A stretch of 64,000 bases of DNA, from positions 310,001-374,000 of the forward strand of contig CAJUCN010000001.1 of assembly GCA_910585005.1 (NCBI GenBank). Direction: 5' to 3'. The position numbers were made by a program, and so were the translations under genes. The stretch is from an uncultured Lachnospiraceae bacterium. GTDB lineage: Bacteria; Bacillota; Clostridia; Lachnospirales; Lachnospiraceae. How positions within the stretch are numbered: the first letter of the stretch is position 1; each line of letters begins with the position of its first letter. The notes under the pieces are model-generated. The model was not told the origin of the DNA. It was given only the letters and a program-made list of their open reading frames with translations, and ran no database searches. Positions 18,776 to 27,778 of the stretch are shown here, in pieces.

Positions 18776-19972
18776 TCAGGTTCCTGCTTTGTAATACTCT
18801 GCAATCTTCTTCACTGCACAGATCACATCTTGTACATCCTGGTCCGTCATTGCATAATAAAGAGGCAGGCTTATAATTTCTTCATACAGTCTCTCCGCTT
18901 TCGGGCAGATCCCTCTCTTATAGCCCAGCTTTTCATAATAAGGAAAATAGTAGGTCGGAATATAATGCACGTTACAGCAGACATTTTCCGCTGCCAGCGC
19001 CTCAAAAAACTCCCTCCTGTTAATACTGAGTTTCTCCAGGTTCAAGCGGAGAATATACAGATGCCTTGTGGTATCCGATTCCGGAATCTCCTTCTGGATC
19101 CTTACCTGTTCCATCCCCGCGAACGCTTCATTATATGTCTTTACAATCTCTTTGCGTCTTGCCGAAAACATAGGAAGTTTATCAAGCTGGCTAATCAGCA
19201 GCGCCGCCTGGATATCCGTCAGGCGATAATTCATCCCAAGATCAATCTGTTCATAATACCATGGCCCATCCGGTTCATGCTTCATGAGCGAAGGATCCCT
19301 CGTAATGCCGTGAGCACGGTACAAAAGCAGTTTTTGATAGTAGTCTTCCTTGTTCGTAAGAACCGCACCGCCTTCTCCGCAAGTCACGGTTTTGACCGGG
19401 TGGAAGCTGAAGGTCGTCATATCGGCAATCGATCCATTGTATCTTCCCTTGTAGCGGGTTCCGATTACATGGGCGCCATCTTCAATTAGAACCAGCCCAT
19501 GCTGATGGCAGTGGTCAAGAAGTTCATCTAGTTCCGCCGACTGCCCTGTATAATCCACTGCAACGACTGCTTTTGTTTTTTCCGTTGTGAGCGCCTTCAC
19601 ACAGGCAGGATCTATATTGTAGGTTTCCTCATTGATATCTGCAAACACAGGCTTTGCACCACAATACAGTGCACAATTTGCAGAGGCAGCAAAAGTAATG
19701 GGTGTTGTGATCACCTCATCCCCTTCTTTCACACCGGCTGCCAGTGATGCAATATGAAGCGCTGCTGTTCCATTGCTGCAAACTACCGCGTATTTCGCTC
19801 CCGTCATCCGGCACAACTTATCTTCCAGTTCTTTGATCTTAGGTCCACAGGTCAAATCCTGCCTCATTACATCCACCACTGCCTGGATATCCGCATCATC
19901 AATATATTGATGCCCATAAAAAATTTGGGTATTCCGTACCGGAATACCTCCACATATTGCAGGTTTTTCCAT
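18776..19972 (-). CDS. pseC: UDP-4-amino-4,6-dideoxy-N-acetyl-beta-L-altrosamine transaminase
   Basis: 398 residues of the DegT/DnrJ/EryC1/StrS aminotransferase family. The PLP-linking lysine is K194 in SFHPVKTVTCGEGG, with D165 in LIEDGAH and the phosphate-cup segment SNGTAALH. ITFAASANCALYCGAKPVFA and DINEETYNIDP are closely PseC-like. It catalyses the second step of pseudaminic acid synthesis, after the PseB dehydratase. The start ATG 19972 has AGGAGG about eight bases upstream. It is separated from pseI/pseF/pseG by the ABC operon and the two-component system. Confidence 0.87.
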   Translation of the reverse strand: MEKPAICGGIPVRNTQIFYGHQYIDDADIQAVVDVMRQDLTCGPKIKELEDKLCRMTGAKYAVVCSNGTAALHIASLAAGVKEGDEVITTPITFAASANCALYCGAKPVFADINEETYNIDPACVKALTTEKTKAVVAVDYTGQSAELDELLDHCHQHGLVLIEDGAHVIGTRYKGRYNGSIADMTTFSFHPVKTVTCGEGGAVLTNKEDYYQKLLLYRAHGITRDPSLMKHEPDGPWYYEQIDLGMNYRLTDIQAALLISQLDKLPMFSARRKEIVKTYNEAFAGMEQVRIQKEIPESDTTRHLYILRLNLEKLSINRREFFEALAAENVCCNVHYIPTYYFPYYEKLGYKRGICPKAERLYEEIISLPLYYAMTDQDVQDVICAVKKIAEYYKAGT

Positions 19973-20015
19973 AGATCATTCCTCCTATTCCAACCGCCCA
20001 CGCGGGCAGGCGCAT

Positions 20016-20384
20016 TTATCCATTCAACTGTATCCTGACCGCGTCAGCAACAGCCGCTATGTATTCACTGTTCGTTGGCCTGCCTTGTCCACTTTCTGCA
20101 CAATAGCCAAACAATTTCTCAAAAGTGTTTCTATTCCCTCTCATCCATGATACTTCTATGGCATTACGGATCGCACGTTCCACTTTACCATCCGTTGTAT
20201 TGTACCGTTTTGCCAACTCCGGATAAAGAAGCTTTGTCACACTGCCCACTACTCTCATATCCTCTTCTACCATGATCACCGCTGTCCTCACATAGCGATA
20301 CCCTTTTAAATGTGCTGGAACGCCCATGTCAAGCAGCATCTGGGTTGCCAGCCGTTCTGCTTCATGATTTAATTTATCCTGCAT
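20016..20384 (-). CDS. Stand-alone Spo0A C-terminal (DNA-binding) domain protein
   Basis: 122 residues that correspond almost entirely to the effector domain of Spo0A: LLDMGVPAHLKGYRYVRTAV, KLLYPELAKRYNTT, the recognition region KVERAIRNAIEVSWMRGN and the tail GRPTNSEYIAAVADAVRI. The phosphoacceptor receiver domain is absent: only 10-15 residues precede the domain, and GGAG sits upstream of the ATG. Spo0A itself is about 270 residues, so this is a truncated-architecture paralogue, not the master regulator. It might bind 0A-box sites independently of phosphorylation, and could compete with or mimic Spo0A; this is inference. Recognition helix residues look intact. Confidence 0.85.
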   Translation of the reverse strand: MQDKLNHEAERLATQMLLDMGVPAHLKGYRYVRTAVIMVEEDMRVVGSVTKLLYPELAKRYNTTDGKVERAIRNAIEVSWMRGNRNTFEKLFGYCAESGQGRPTNSEYIAAVADAVRIQLNG

Positions 20385-20429
20385 ACTTGAAGTCTCCTAT
20401 TTGAAAAACCACAGTCTCCTTCAAGTATA
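20385..20429 (-). promoter_or_regulatory. Predicted promoter and inverted repeat ahead of the Spo0A-C gene
   Basis: On the minus strand a TATACT -10 box lies at 20424-20429; no convincing -35 box is seen. An eight-base perfect inverted repeat, ACTTGAAG/CTTCAAGT, has one arm (20419-20426) overlapping the -10 box and the other (20385-20392) just before the start codon. GGAGACT also occurs twice in direct orientation. It could be an operator for a dimeric repressor, possibly the protein itself. Confidence 0.35.
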
Positions 20430-20511
20430 AAATATGCAAATCAGCGTGAATAGTTGTAAGTCATCGCGCAAAGCGCGCCAATGATCCTAACAAAAACCTT
20501 CCTCTAACCTG

Positions 20512-21045
20512 CTATTTTGCCGGCCGGTACTGGCCGTCATCTATAAGATATCTCCATAAAATATCGCGGTACTTAGGCGTTGCGTAGTCTATTCCCACCC
20601 GCTTATCTGTCCTGACCTTCGGCCTAAACCCGTCATCTTCGATCCACAAACGGCTGGAAACCACCAGGTCTTCCCCGTTTAGCCCTCTGTCGATCCCCAT
20701 CGCGCGGGTCAGCTTTCCAGGACCATTTTGGTCAGAAATCCCACGGATCAGAACGGCTTCCGGATGGCCTTCCTGTCCGGTAACAACATTAAAAAGGGAA
20801 TGCATGCCATAGCAAAGATATACATAAGCAAGACCGCCTCTTTCATAAAGGATCTTTGTCCGGTCAGTTTTCCCCTTACTGGCGTGGCACGCAGTATCTT
20901 CTTCCCCATAATAACATTCCGTTTCCGTGATTCGGCACTTTAATACGCCCTCCTGGGTTTCCCGGCAAAGCAGTTTTCCTATCAGATCCTGCGCCAGTAT
21001 GGTAGCAGGCTGACCATAATATTCCCTTTTCAGGCGTTCCGCCAT
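20512..21045 (-). CDS. DNA-3-methyladenine glycosylase (AAG/MPG family)
   Basis: 177 residues, slightly short for the family but with the expected core. It excises alkylated bases from DNA. The catalytic-site stretch ITETECYYGEEDTACHA contains the active-site glutamate, followed by LAYVYLCYGMHSLFNVV and VLIRG, all diagnostic of the family. The start ATG 21045 is preceded by TTGGAGG, which lies inside a 36-codon ORF ending three bases upstream, so translation of the two is probably coupled. Confidence 0.92.
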   Translation of the reverse strand: MAERLKREYYGQPATILAQDLIGKLLCRETQEGVLKCRITETECYYGEEDTACHASKGKTDRTKILYERGGLAYVYLCYGMHSLFNVVTGQEGHPEAVLIRGISDQNGPGKLTRAMGIDRGLNGEDLVVSSRLWIEDDGFRPKVRTDKRVGIDYATPKYRDILWRYLIDDGQYRPAK

Positions 21046-21048
21046 CTG

Positions 21049-21159
21049 TTAATCCTCCAATATTACCATATAATCCCGATAATCTTCCTCACTGGCAAAC
21101 AGCATGTATCTCCCATCTACCATCCCCATATAGCCATCATTTACAACGTATCCTTTCAT
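21049..21159 (-). CDS. Small hypothetical protein, 36 residues
   Basis: An ATG at 21157-21159 with GGGAGG eight to nine bases upstream opens a 36-codon frame, MKGYVVNDGYMGMVDGRYML onward, ending in MVILED and TAA at 21049-21051. It is acidic and rich in tyrosine and glycine. It supplies the ribosome binding site of the glycosylase gene and ends three bases before its start. I believe similar short proteins occur in related genomes, but that is from memory and I do not know a function. Confidence 0.6.
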   Translation of the reverse strand: MKGYVVNDGYMGMVDGRYMLFASEEDYRDYMVILED

Positions 21160-21266
21160 CCTTCTGCCTCCCGTCTTCCGATCTCTCTATCATCAGAATA
21201 ACATTTCGGCAGTCCGATAAAACGGACTCTGTTCCGCTGTCTGGTATCAGGCTATCTGTTTCTCTA

Positions 21267-23039
21267 TTAAGGCAAACTGTATTGTTCCATTAACTGTTTT
21301 ACTTCCAACTTAAATTTGATATTATCTTTCTCAGATAAGCTGACCTGATATTCATGGGTGCCAAAGGTTTCTTCATTTAACTGAAGCAGGCAAAGCGCTA
21401 TATTAGAACAGTGATCCGAAACCCGCTCATAATTGGTGGACAGATCTGACAATACAAATCCCATCTCGATCGTACATTTTCCTTTACGCAGCCTTTTGAT
21501 ATGTCTTTTTTTGATCTCTGCATTGAGGTAATCAATCACCTCTTCAAGCGGTTCCACTTTATTCGCAAGGCCTAAATCTTCCTTCTGGAACACCAATACC
21601 GTAGTATCAACAATCTCCTTCACCGCATGGGTAAAAATAGAAAGTTCTTCCTGTGCTTTTTTGGAAAAATAAAGATCTTTGTTATGCATTTCCTTTGCAG
21701 ATTCCATAATGTTGATAGCATGATCCGATATTCTTTCAAAATCCCCAATGCAATGTAAGAGCACGGACAATTCCTGGCTATCTTTTTCTGTCAGGTGCTT
21801 ACTGCTTAATTTTACAAGATAAGAACCAAGCCCATCCTCATAGTGGTCTACCAATTCCTCCAATTCAATGACCTTGTCCGCCGCCTTTTCACTATATTTA
21901 TCAAGGAGCTGTATCGCAAGAAACAATCCTTCCCTGGCATAATTAGCCATATCCACCGCTGCATTTTTACATTGTTCCAAAGCCAGGCCAGGAGTATTCA
22001 AAAACCTGGCATCCAAGATCTGGATCTCCCTTTTGGCTGGTTCTCTTTCTTCCTTTTCTTCTTCGTCCTCAGGAATGGTCAGATAAGCCAGCTTTTCTAA
22101 CGTCCAGCTAATAGGAAACATAACGATCACGGCAGCGATATTAAATGCCGTATGGATAAAAGCAACCCCGATGGCATTGATGGGCCTTTCCAAAAAGGAA
22201 AAGCTAAAAATAGCATTCAGCGCATAGAAAACCACCATGAACGCTACCGTTTTAATGATATTATAATAAAGGTGGACAAGCGCTGCCCGCCTTGCATTTT
22301 TGCTGGCTCCCACACTTGAGATCATTGCCGTTACACAAGTGCCTACATTTTGCCCCATAATGATCGGGATTGCCGTGGAATAACTTACTGCACCAGAAAT
22401 ACAAAGGGCCTGCAAAATACCGATAGAAGCGCCCGATGACTGGATGATCGCTGTAATAACAAGTCCCACCAGCATACCCAGGACCGGGTTGGAAAATACT
22501 AACAGGATATGGGTAAAGCCAGGCAGTTCCGCCAAAGGTTTCACCGCGCCGGACATGGTTTCCATCCCAAACATTAATACCGCAAATCCGATCATCACCG
22601 ATGCAATACTTTTTTGCCGTTCCCTTTTTCCCATCGTAAGGAGGATCACGCCTGTGATCGCCAAAATTGGTGAAAAAGAAGAAGGCTTTAAAAGCTGAAG
22701 GAAAAAATTAGACCCTTCCACCCCAGTCAGGCTTAAAAACCATGCTGTGATCGTAGCCCCCACATTTGCACCCAGGATAACCCCCACCGCCTGGGAAAGC
22801 TTCATGATTCCGGAGTTAACAAAACCCACTACCATCACTGTAGTCGCCGATGAAGACTGGATAACTGCCGTAACCCCAGCGCCCAAAAGCACTGCCATCA
22901 TCTTATTGGAAGTAAGTTTCTCCAGGATCATCTCCAGCTTACCGCCTGATGCTTTCTTTAGTCCATCTCCCATTACCTGCATACCATATAGGAACAGCGC
23001 CAGCCCTCCTATCATGGTCAGTACACTAAAAACATCCAT
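21267..23039 (-). CDS. Na+/phosphate cotransporter with PhoU-like domain (NptA family)
   Basis: 590 residues. Two inverted copies of the transporter motif are visible as TAVIQSSSATTV near residue 60 and TAIIQSSGASIG near 200, the QSSS pair that coordinates sodium and phosphate. About eight to ten membrane segments run to residue 320. A cytoplasmic PhoU-like helical domain fills the C-terminus from about 345. GGAGGGATGG precedes the ATG. It sits alone between the small ORF and the short DUF3788 gene. No PhoB/PhoR or pst genes are nearby. Confidence 0.9.
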   Translation of the reverse strand: MDVFSVLTMIGGLALFLYGMQVMGDGLKKASGGKLEMILEKLTSNKMMAVLLGAGVTAVIQSSSATTVMVVGFVNSGIMKLSQAVGVILGANVGATITAWFLSLTGVEGSNFFLQLLKPSSFSPILAITGVILLTMGKRERQKSIASVMIGFAVLMFGMETMSGAVKPLAELPGFTHILLVFSNPVLGMLVGLVITAIIQSSGASIGILQALCISGAVSYSTAIPIIMGQNVGTCVTAMISSVGASKNARRAALVHLYYNIIKTVAFMVVFYALNAIFSFSFLERPINAIGVAFIHTAFNIAAVIVMFPISWTLEKLAYLTIPEDEEEKEEREPAKREIQILDARFLNTPGLALEQCKNAAVDMANYAREGLFLAIQLLDKYSEKAADKVIELEELVDHYEDGLGSYLVKLSSKHLTEKDSQELSVLLHCIGDFERISDHAINIMESAKEMHNKDLYFSKKAQEELSIFTHAVKEIVDTTVLVFQKEDLGLANKVEPLEEVIDYLNAEIKKRHIKRLRKGKCTIEMGFVLSDLSTNYERVSDHCSNIALCLLQLNEETFGTHEYQVSLSEKDNIKFKLEVKQLMEQYSLP

Positions 23040-23149
23040 TATCCATCCCTCCGGATCATTCGTAAAACAGTTCTGTTCATTATTCTACACTATTTTCGGC
23101 ATTTTGAATACCTGAATTTTTGCGTGGCAAAAATGAAAATAAACACTAA

Positions 23150-23470
23150 CTATTTCTGCTCATAGATCTTTTGTAATTCCACCGTGCTCTCTGGCAGTAA
23201 CGCCTCAACAGATGCTTTCTCTTTTGCGCCTATAACGATCATCACTGTAAAATAACTTTCTCTGGGATATATGGTACACAGTGTTTTTCCTGCCTTTTTA
23301 AATTTAATGTTCCAGCCCTTTTCCCAACTGCATGAACTATATTCCATCTTTTCCCTGCATTGATAGGTGTTCCTGATTTCCGAACAAAATTCCATGAAAA
23401 CAGGATTTCTGACATATTCACTGATTTCCTCAATAGAAGGGCAGCTATTTTTATCTTGTAAATCAATCAT
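23150..23470 (-). CDS. DUF3788-like protein, apparently short at the C-terminus
   Basis: 106 residues starting at ATG 23470 with AGGAAGG upstream. The core CSWEKGWNIKFKKAGKTLCT followed by IYPRESYFTVMIVIGAKE matches the DUF3788 fold (SRPBCC-like). As I recall the family it is nearer 140 residues and ends in a conserved segment after this point; here the frame stops at IYEQK, so the last strand and helix look missing. The reading frame remains open upstream into mfd, but the ribosome binding site fixes the start. It follows mfd closely on the same strand. Function unknown. Confidence 0.7.
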   Translation of the reverse strand: MIDLQDKNSCPSIEEISEYVRNPVFMEFCSEIRNTYQCREKMEYSSCSWEKGWNIKFKKAGKTLCTIYPRESYFTVMIVIGAKEKASVEALLPESTVELQKIYEQK

Positions 23471-23525
23471 ACCGATACCTTCCTGCAAATTATAGTCTGT
23501 TTCCCATTTTCTTACCCGAAACAGA

Positions 23526-26500
23526 TCATTCGTTCCCCAGTTCCTTATGCATGGCCAAAAGCAGCTCTTCCGTAAATGTAAGCAGCATCTGTGCATCCCG
23601 CTCCACCATACCGCACTTTTTATACTTAAACAGGAAAAAGGGCGTCCCTTTATGGCTAAAAGATAACTTATCATTTTTTTCCAGCAGCGCCGGAATCCCT
23701 TCCGGCTTAATCCTGGCATCCGGTTTTAGGACAAACCGGATTTCCCCGTTCCGCCCCCGTATCTCCGTCATGAAGAGCTTATGCGCGCTGACCCTTATCA
23801 TAGCTATCCGCAAAAGATTTTCCACGGCAGCGGGCGTTTCCCCAAAGCGGTCCAACAGTTCTTCCTTCATGTCATCACATTCGTTCTGGTTTTCAATCCC
23901 TGCAATCCTTTTATAAATATCCAGCTTCTGCACTTCGTTGACAATATAGGCAGGCGGAATAAACGCATCCACATCCAGATCCACAGAAGTTTCAAAGTCC
24001 TCCGCCGTAGAAATGCCTTTCAGGTTTTTTACGGCCTCATTGAGCATTTTACAGTATAAATCGTACCCTACCGCCTGCATATGTCCATGCTGCTTTGCAC
24101 CTAACAGGTTCCCTGCGCCACGGATCTCTAAATCCCTCATAGCGATCTTAAAACCGCTCCCTAAGTCCGTAAATTCCTTAATGGCGGCAAGACGCTTTTC
24201 CGCCACTTCACGCAGCATCTTATCCCGTTTATACATCAAAAAAGCATACGCTGTCCGGTTGCTGCGCCCTACCCGTCCCCGGAGCTGATAAAGCTGGGAA
24301 AGTCCCATACTATCTGAATCATGGATGATCATAGTATTGACATTGGCAATATCAAGCCCCGTCTCTATGATCGTCGTGGATACCAGAACATCAATCTCTC
24401 CATTGATAAAATCATACATGATGCGTTCCAGTTCCCTCTCCTGCATCTGACCATGGGCAAAAGCAACCACCGCCTCAGGCACCAGCGCCTGGATCGATGC
24501 CGTCACATCTGCAATATTATTTACCCGGTTATAGACATAGTACACTTGGCCATTTCTGGAAAGTTCCCGCACAATAGCCTCCCTGACCATCTCTTCGTTA
24601 TATTCCATCACATAGGTCTGTATCGGCATTCGGTCGTTTGGAGCTTCCTCTAAAACGCTCATATCCCGGATCCCCACCAGGCTCATGTGAAGGGTTCTTG
24701 GAATCGGTGTCGCAGTCAAAGTGAGCACATCCACATTTTCCTTCATCTTCTTAATTTTTTCCTTATGGGAGACCCCGAACCGCTGTTCCTCATCAATAAT
24801 CAAAAGTCCCAGATCCTTGTACATCACATCTGCCGAAAGAACCCTGTGGGTTCCTATCACAATATCCACAAGCCCCTTTTTCAGATCCGCCACGGTCTTC
24901 TTTTGTTCCCCGCTTGCCCGGAAACGGCAAAGCAAATCCACCCGTACCGGAAAATCCTTCATCCGCTGCACAAACGTGTTATAATGCTGCTGGGCTAAAA
25001 TAGTGGTAGGCACCAGATATACCACTTGCTTTCCTTCCTGAACCGCTTTAAATGCGGCTCTTATGGCAATTTCCGTTTTGCCGTATCCTACATCCCCGCA
25101 GATCAAACGGTCCATGATCCGCGTGCTTTCCATGTCTTTCTTAGTCGCCTCAATGGCAGCAAGCTGATCTTCCGTCTCTTCAAAGGGAAACATTTCCTCG
25201 AATTCCTTTTGCCAGACCGTGTCCTCGCCGTAGGGGAAACCATTTTTTTGCTGGCGCACTGCATAAAGCTCTACCAGGTCTTTTGCCACCTCCCCAGTAG
25301 CTTCCCGTACTTTGCTTTTGGTTCTGGTCCATTCCTGCGTGCCTAATTTGTTTAACTTGGGACGCTTTGCATCGGCAGAAGCATATTTTTGAATCACGTC
25401 AAGCCCCGTTGCAAGGACATATAAATTTCCTCCGCCCCTGTACTCGATCTTAATGTAATCCTTTACAACCTTTTCCACTTCCACTTTTTCAATTCCACGG
25501 TAAATGCCAAGTCCATGGTTTTCATGAACCACATAATCGCCAATCTTTAATTCGTTAAAATCATTGATCTTTCGCCCTTCATAGGTCTTCTTTTTTTTCT
25601 TCTTTTTCTTATCCGTTCCAAAAATATCGCTCTCTGATATGACCGCAAACTTAAGCAGGGGGTACTCAAACCCTTTCAGTACCCTGCCATAAAAAGTCAT
25701 AATTTCCCCCGGCTGTAATTCTCTTTTGGGATCTTCGGAATAAAAAGCCGTCAACTCGCTGTCCTGTAAATCTGCTGCAAGCCTGGCCGCCCTGGTTCTG
25801 GAGCCAGATAATAAAAGCACCCGGTATCCATTTTTCCGGTACCTCTTTAAGTCCTGGACAAGCGCCTCGAAGCTGTTGTGATAAGAAGAAATGCTTTTCA
25901 CTGTCATGTCCGCTTTTCTGACCGGTTTGAAAAGAGTATTTTTCATTTCCAGCGCTGCCAGGGTTACTACCCTGCCAAGCTCCAATTTAGCGGCTGTCTC
26001 GCTGACGGAATACAAAAGATCCATCTGCCCTGGAAGAATATAACCCTTCTCCGCCCTGTGTACCATACTTTCCCGGAATTCCAATTCCACTGCATCTGCG
26101 TGTTCCCTGACCCTGGCCGGTTCATCTACAAAAACGCAGGTCCCCTCTTTGCCAAATAGCTCCAGAAAAGATACGGTATCATCATAAAAATAGCGGATAT
26201 AGGAATCTAAATTGATGAGATTTCTAAATTCAAAAACCTGTTCTTTCAGCTCCCTGATCTGGGTCTCCACGCGATAAGCTTCCTGGGTATGAAACTCCCC
26301 CCGAAGCCTGTCTGAAAATTCCTTCCCTTCCTTTTCGACCCGTTCCATCCCCCGTTTTAACTGTTCCTCGGACAAAATCATCTCGGACGCCGGATAAATA
26401 ATGATATCAGACAAATTTTCTATAGAACGCTGGCTAAGCACATCAAAGCTCCGGATCGATTCTATTTCATCCCCCCACAATTCAATCCGGTATGGATTTT

Positions 26501-27056
26501 CTTCTGTCAGGTCAAAAATATCTATAATTCCTCCCCGGATACTAAACTGCCCCGGCCCTTCCACCTGATAATTTTTTTCATACCCTATCTCAACCAAAGC
26601 GTTGGCAAGGTTTTTTTCGTCCAGTATCCCTCCCCGCTTCATTTTTAACAAATGTCCCTGCCACTTCCCAAGGGAGATCTGGGGTGTCAAAAGGCTGGAA
26701 AAAGTAGTAATCACTGTTACCGGTTTTCCCTCCAGGATACGACGCAGACATTTGATCCTCTCTGAAGCCAATTGCTTTCCCCTGATATCAGACTGGTAAA
26801 AAATCAAATCACCGGAAGGATAGACCATCACATCTCTGTCATAAAAACGGTAATCTTCCGCCAGTTCCTTTACCCGAAGGTCACTAAAAGTAACGATCAG
26901 CTTATTTTTAAACCCATCGCCTAGCCCATAAACCATATGAAGCTTTTGGGATTCCACACAACCAGTAAGCGCTACGCAGACCCTGTCATTCAAAAGCTGC
27001 TTTTTTATCTCCCCAAACTCTCCCAACTCCTCAAGGGGCGCCGTCAACATTCTCAT
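23526..27056 (-). CDS. mfd: Transcription-repair coupling factor
   Basis: 1176 residues with all Mfd modules. The UvrB-like region occupies about 1-350, the RNA polymerase-interacting (CarD-like) domain KIGDYVVHENHGLGIYRG is near 500, and the translocase follows. Walker A CGDVGYGKTE is near 655 and the DEEQ box IIDEEQRFGV near 754, with the TRCF C-terminal domain at the end. It removes stalled RNA polymerase and recruits UvrABC. A run of eight lysines just before the RID (codons from about 25590 to 25613) makes an unusually basic linker. The gene follows pth after 23 bases, an arrangement common in Firmicutes. Confidence 0.97.
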   Translation of the reverse strand: MRMLTAPLEELGEFGEIKKQLLNDRVCVALTGCVESQKLHMVYGLGDGFKNKLIVTFSDLRVKELAEDYRFYDRDVMVYPSGDLIFYQSDIRGKQLASERIKCLRRILEGKPVTVITTFSSLLTPQISLGKWQGHLLKMKRGGILDEKNLANALVEIGYEKNYQVEGPGQFSIRGGIIDIFDLTEENPYRIELWGDEIESIRSFDVLSQRSIENLSDIIIYPASEMILSEEQLKRGMERVEKEGKEFSDRLRGEFHTQEAYRVETQIRELKEQVFEFRNLINLDSYIRYFYDDTVSFLELFGKEGTCVFVDEPARVREHADAVELEFRESMVHRAEKGYILPGQMDLLYSVSETAAKLELGRVVTLAALEMKNTLFKPVRKADMTVKSISSYHNSFEALVQDLKRYRKNGYRVLLLSGSRTRAARLAADLQDSELTAFYSEDPKRELQPGEIMTFYGRVLKGFEYPLLKFAVISESDIFGTDKKKKKKKKTYEGRKINDFNELKIGDYVVHENHGLGIYRGIEKVEVEKVVKDYIKIEYRGGGNLYVLATGLDVIQKYASADAKRPKLNKLGTQEWTRTKSKVREATGEVAKDLVELYAVRQQKNGFPYGEDTVWQKEFEEMFPFEETEDQLAAIEATKKDMESTRIMDRLICGDVGYGKTEIAIRAAFKAVQEGKQVVYLVPTTILAQQHYNTFVQRMKDFPVRVDLLCRFRASGEQKKTVADLKKGLVDIVIGTHRVLSADVMYKDLGLLIIDEEQRFGVSHKEKIKKMKENVDVLTLTATPIPRTLHMSLVGIRDMSVLEEAPNDRMPIQTYVMEYNEEMVREAIVRELSRNGQVYYVYNRVNNIADVTASIQALVPEAVVAFAHGQMQERELERIMYDFINGEIDVLVSTTIIETGLDIANVNTMIIHDSDSMGLSQLYQLRGRVGRSNRTAYAFLMYKRDKMLREVAEKRLAAIKEFTDLGSGFKIAMRDLEIRGAGNLLGAKQHGHMQAVGYDLYCKMLNEAVKNLKGISTAEDFETSVDLDVDAFIPPAYIVNEVQKLDIYKRIAGIENQNECDDMKEELLDRFGETPAAVENLLRIAMIRVSAHKLFMTEIRGRNGEIRFVLKPDARIKPEGIPALLEKNDKLSFSHKGTPFFLFKYKKCGMVERDAQMLLTFTEELLLAMHKELGNE

Positions 27057-27079
27057 GTAAAATAATATCCTTTCTTCCT

Positions 27080-27655
27080 TTAACCTGAGACCTTGCGGTT
27101 GTATTCATTCATGGCGCGGTCGGTTTCACCGTCCAATATCATCTCCGCCGCACCTGCTGCCTTCTCTATCCCCTGCCGCATAAGAGGCTGTTCCTCCTTG
27201 GAAAAATGCCCTAAAACATAATCCGCCAAGTCATACCCTGCAGGTTTTTCACCTACCCCTATCCGAATGCGGCAAAATTCCTCACTGTCTAAAAGTGTAA
27301 TAATATTTTTTAGGCCATTGTGCCCCCCCGCGCTGCCCTTTTTTCTGACCCGGATCTGTCCCGGCGGCAAGCTTACATCATCAGAAACTATAATTAGCTC
27401 CGACGCCGGGTCGATCTTATAATAATCTACCAGCGGCCGGATACTTTCACCGCTGAGATTCATAAAGGTAAGGGGCTTTGCCAAGATCACCTTATGCGCG
27501 CCAATCATCCCTGATCCCGTCAACGCCTTATGCTTGATATTTTTGACAGGAATATGATACTTGTCTGCCAAAGCATCAATGAGTTCAAATCCAATATTAT
27601 GCCTGGTATTATCATATTCTCTTTTGGGGTTTCCAAGTCCTGCTATGATAAACAT
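27080..27655 (-). CDS. pth: Peptidyl-tRNA hydrolase
   Basis: 191 residues from ATG 27655, which has GGAGAGAGG upstream; an in-frame codon at 27679 has no such site. It recycles peptidyl-tRNA released by stalled ribosomes. The catalytic histidine is H19 in NTRHNIGFE, and LAKPLTFMNLSGES followed by VSDDVSLPPGQIRVRKKGSAGGHNG form the usual substrate-binding loops. It precedes mfd on the same strand, as in Bacillus subtilis. Confidence 0.96.
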   Translation of the reverse strand: MFIIAGLGNPKREYDNTRHNIGFELIDALADKYHIPVKNIKHKALTGSGMIGAHKVILAKPLTFMNLSGESIRPLVDYYKIDPASELIIVSDDVSLPPGQIRVRKKGSAGGHNGLKNIITLLDSEEFCRIRIGVGEKPAGYDLADYVLGHFSKEEQPLMRQGIEKAAGAAEMILDGETDRAMNEYNRKVSG

Positions 27656-27778
27656 TTTCCTCTCTCCATACCTGATCAAAACTGCCAGATTCTTCTCCTG
27701 AAAGACCTAAATATCATACCAGACCTGTACAAGCTTCGCAAGCACCTACGCAAAAAAGACCTGATCGCAGTTCAGCTA

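Noticed and set aside
20460..20480. Small palindrome CGCGCAAAGCGCG between the Spo0A-C and glycosylase genes
   Set aside because: Very short stem with no T-run on either strand; may be chance.
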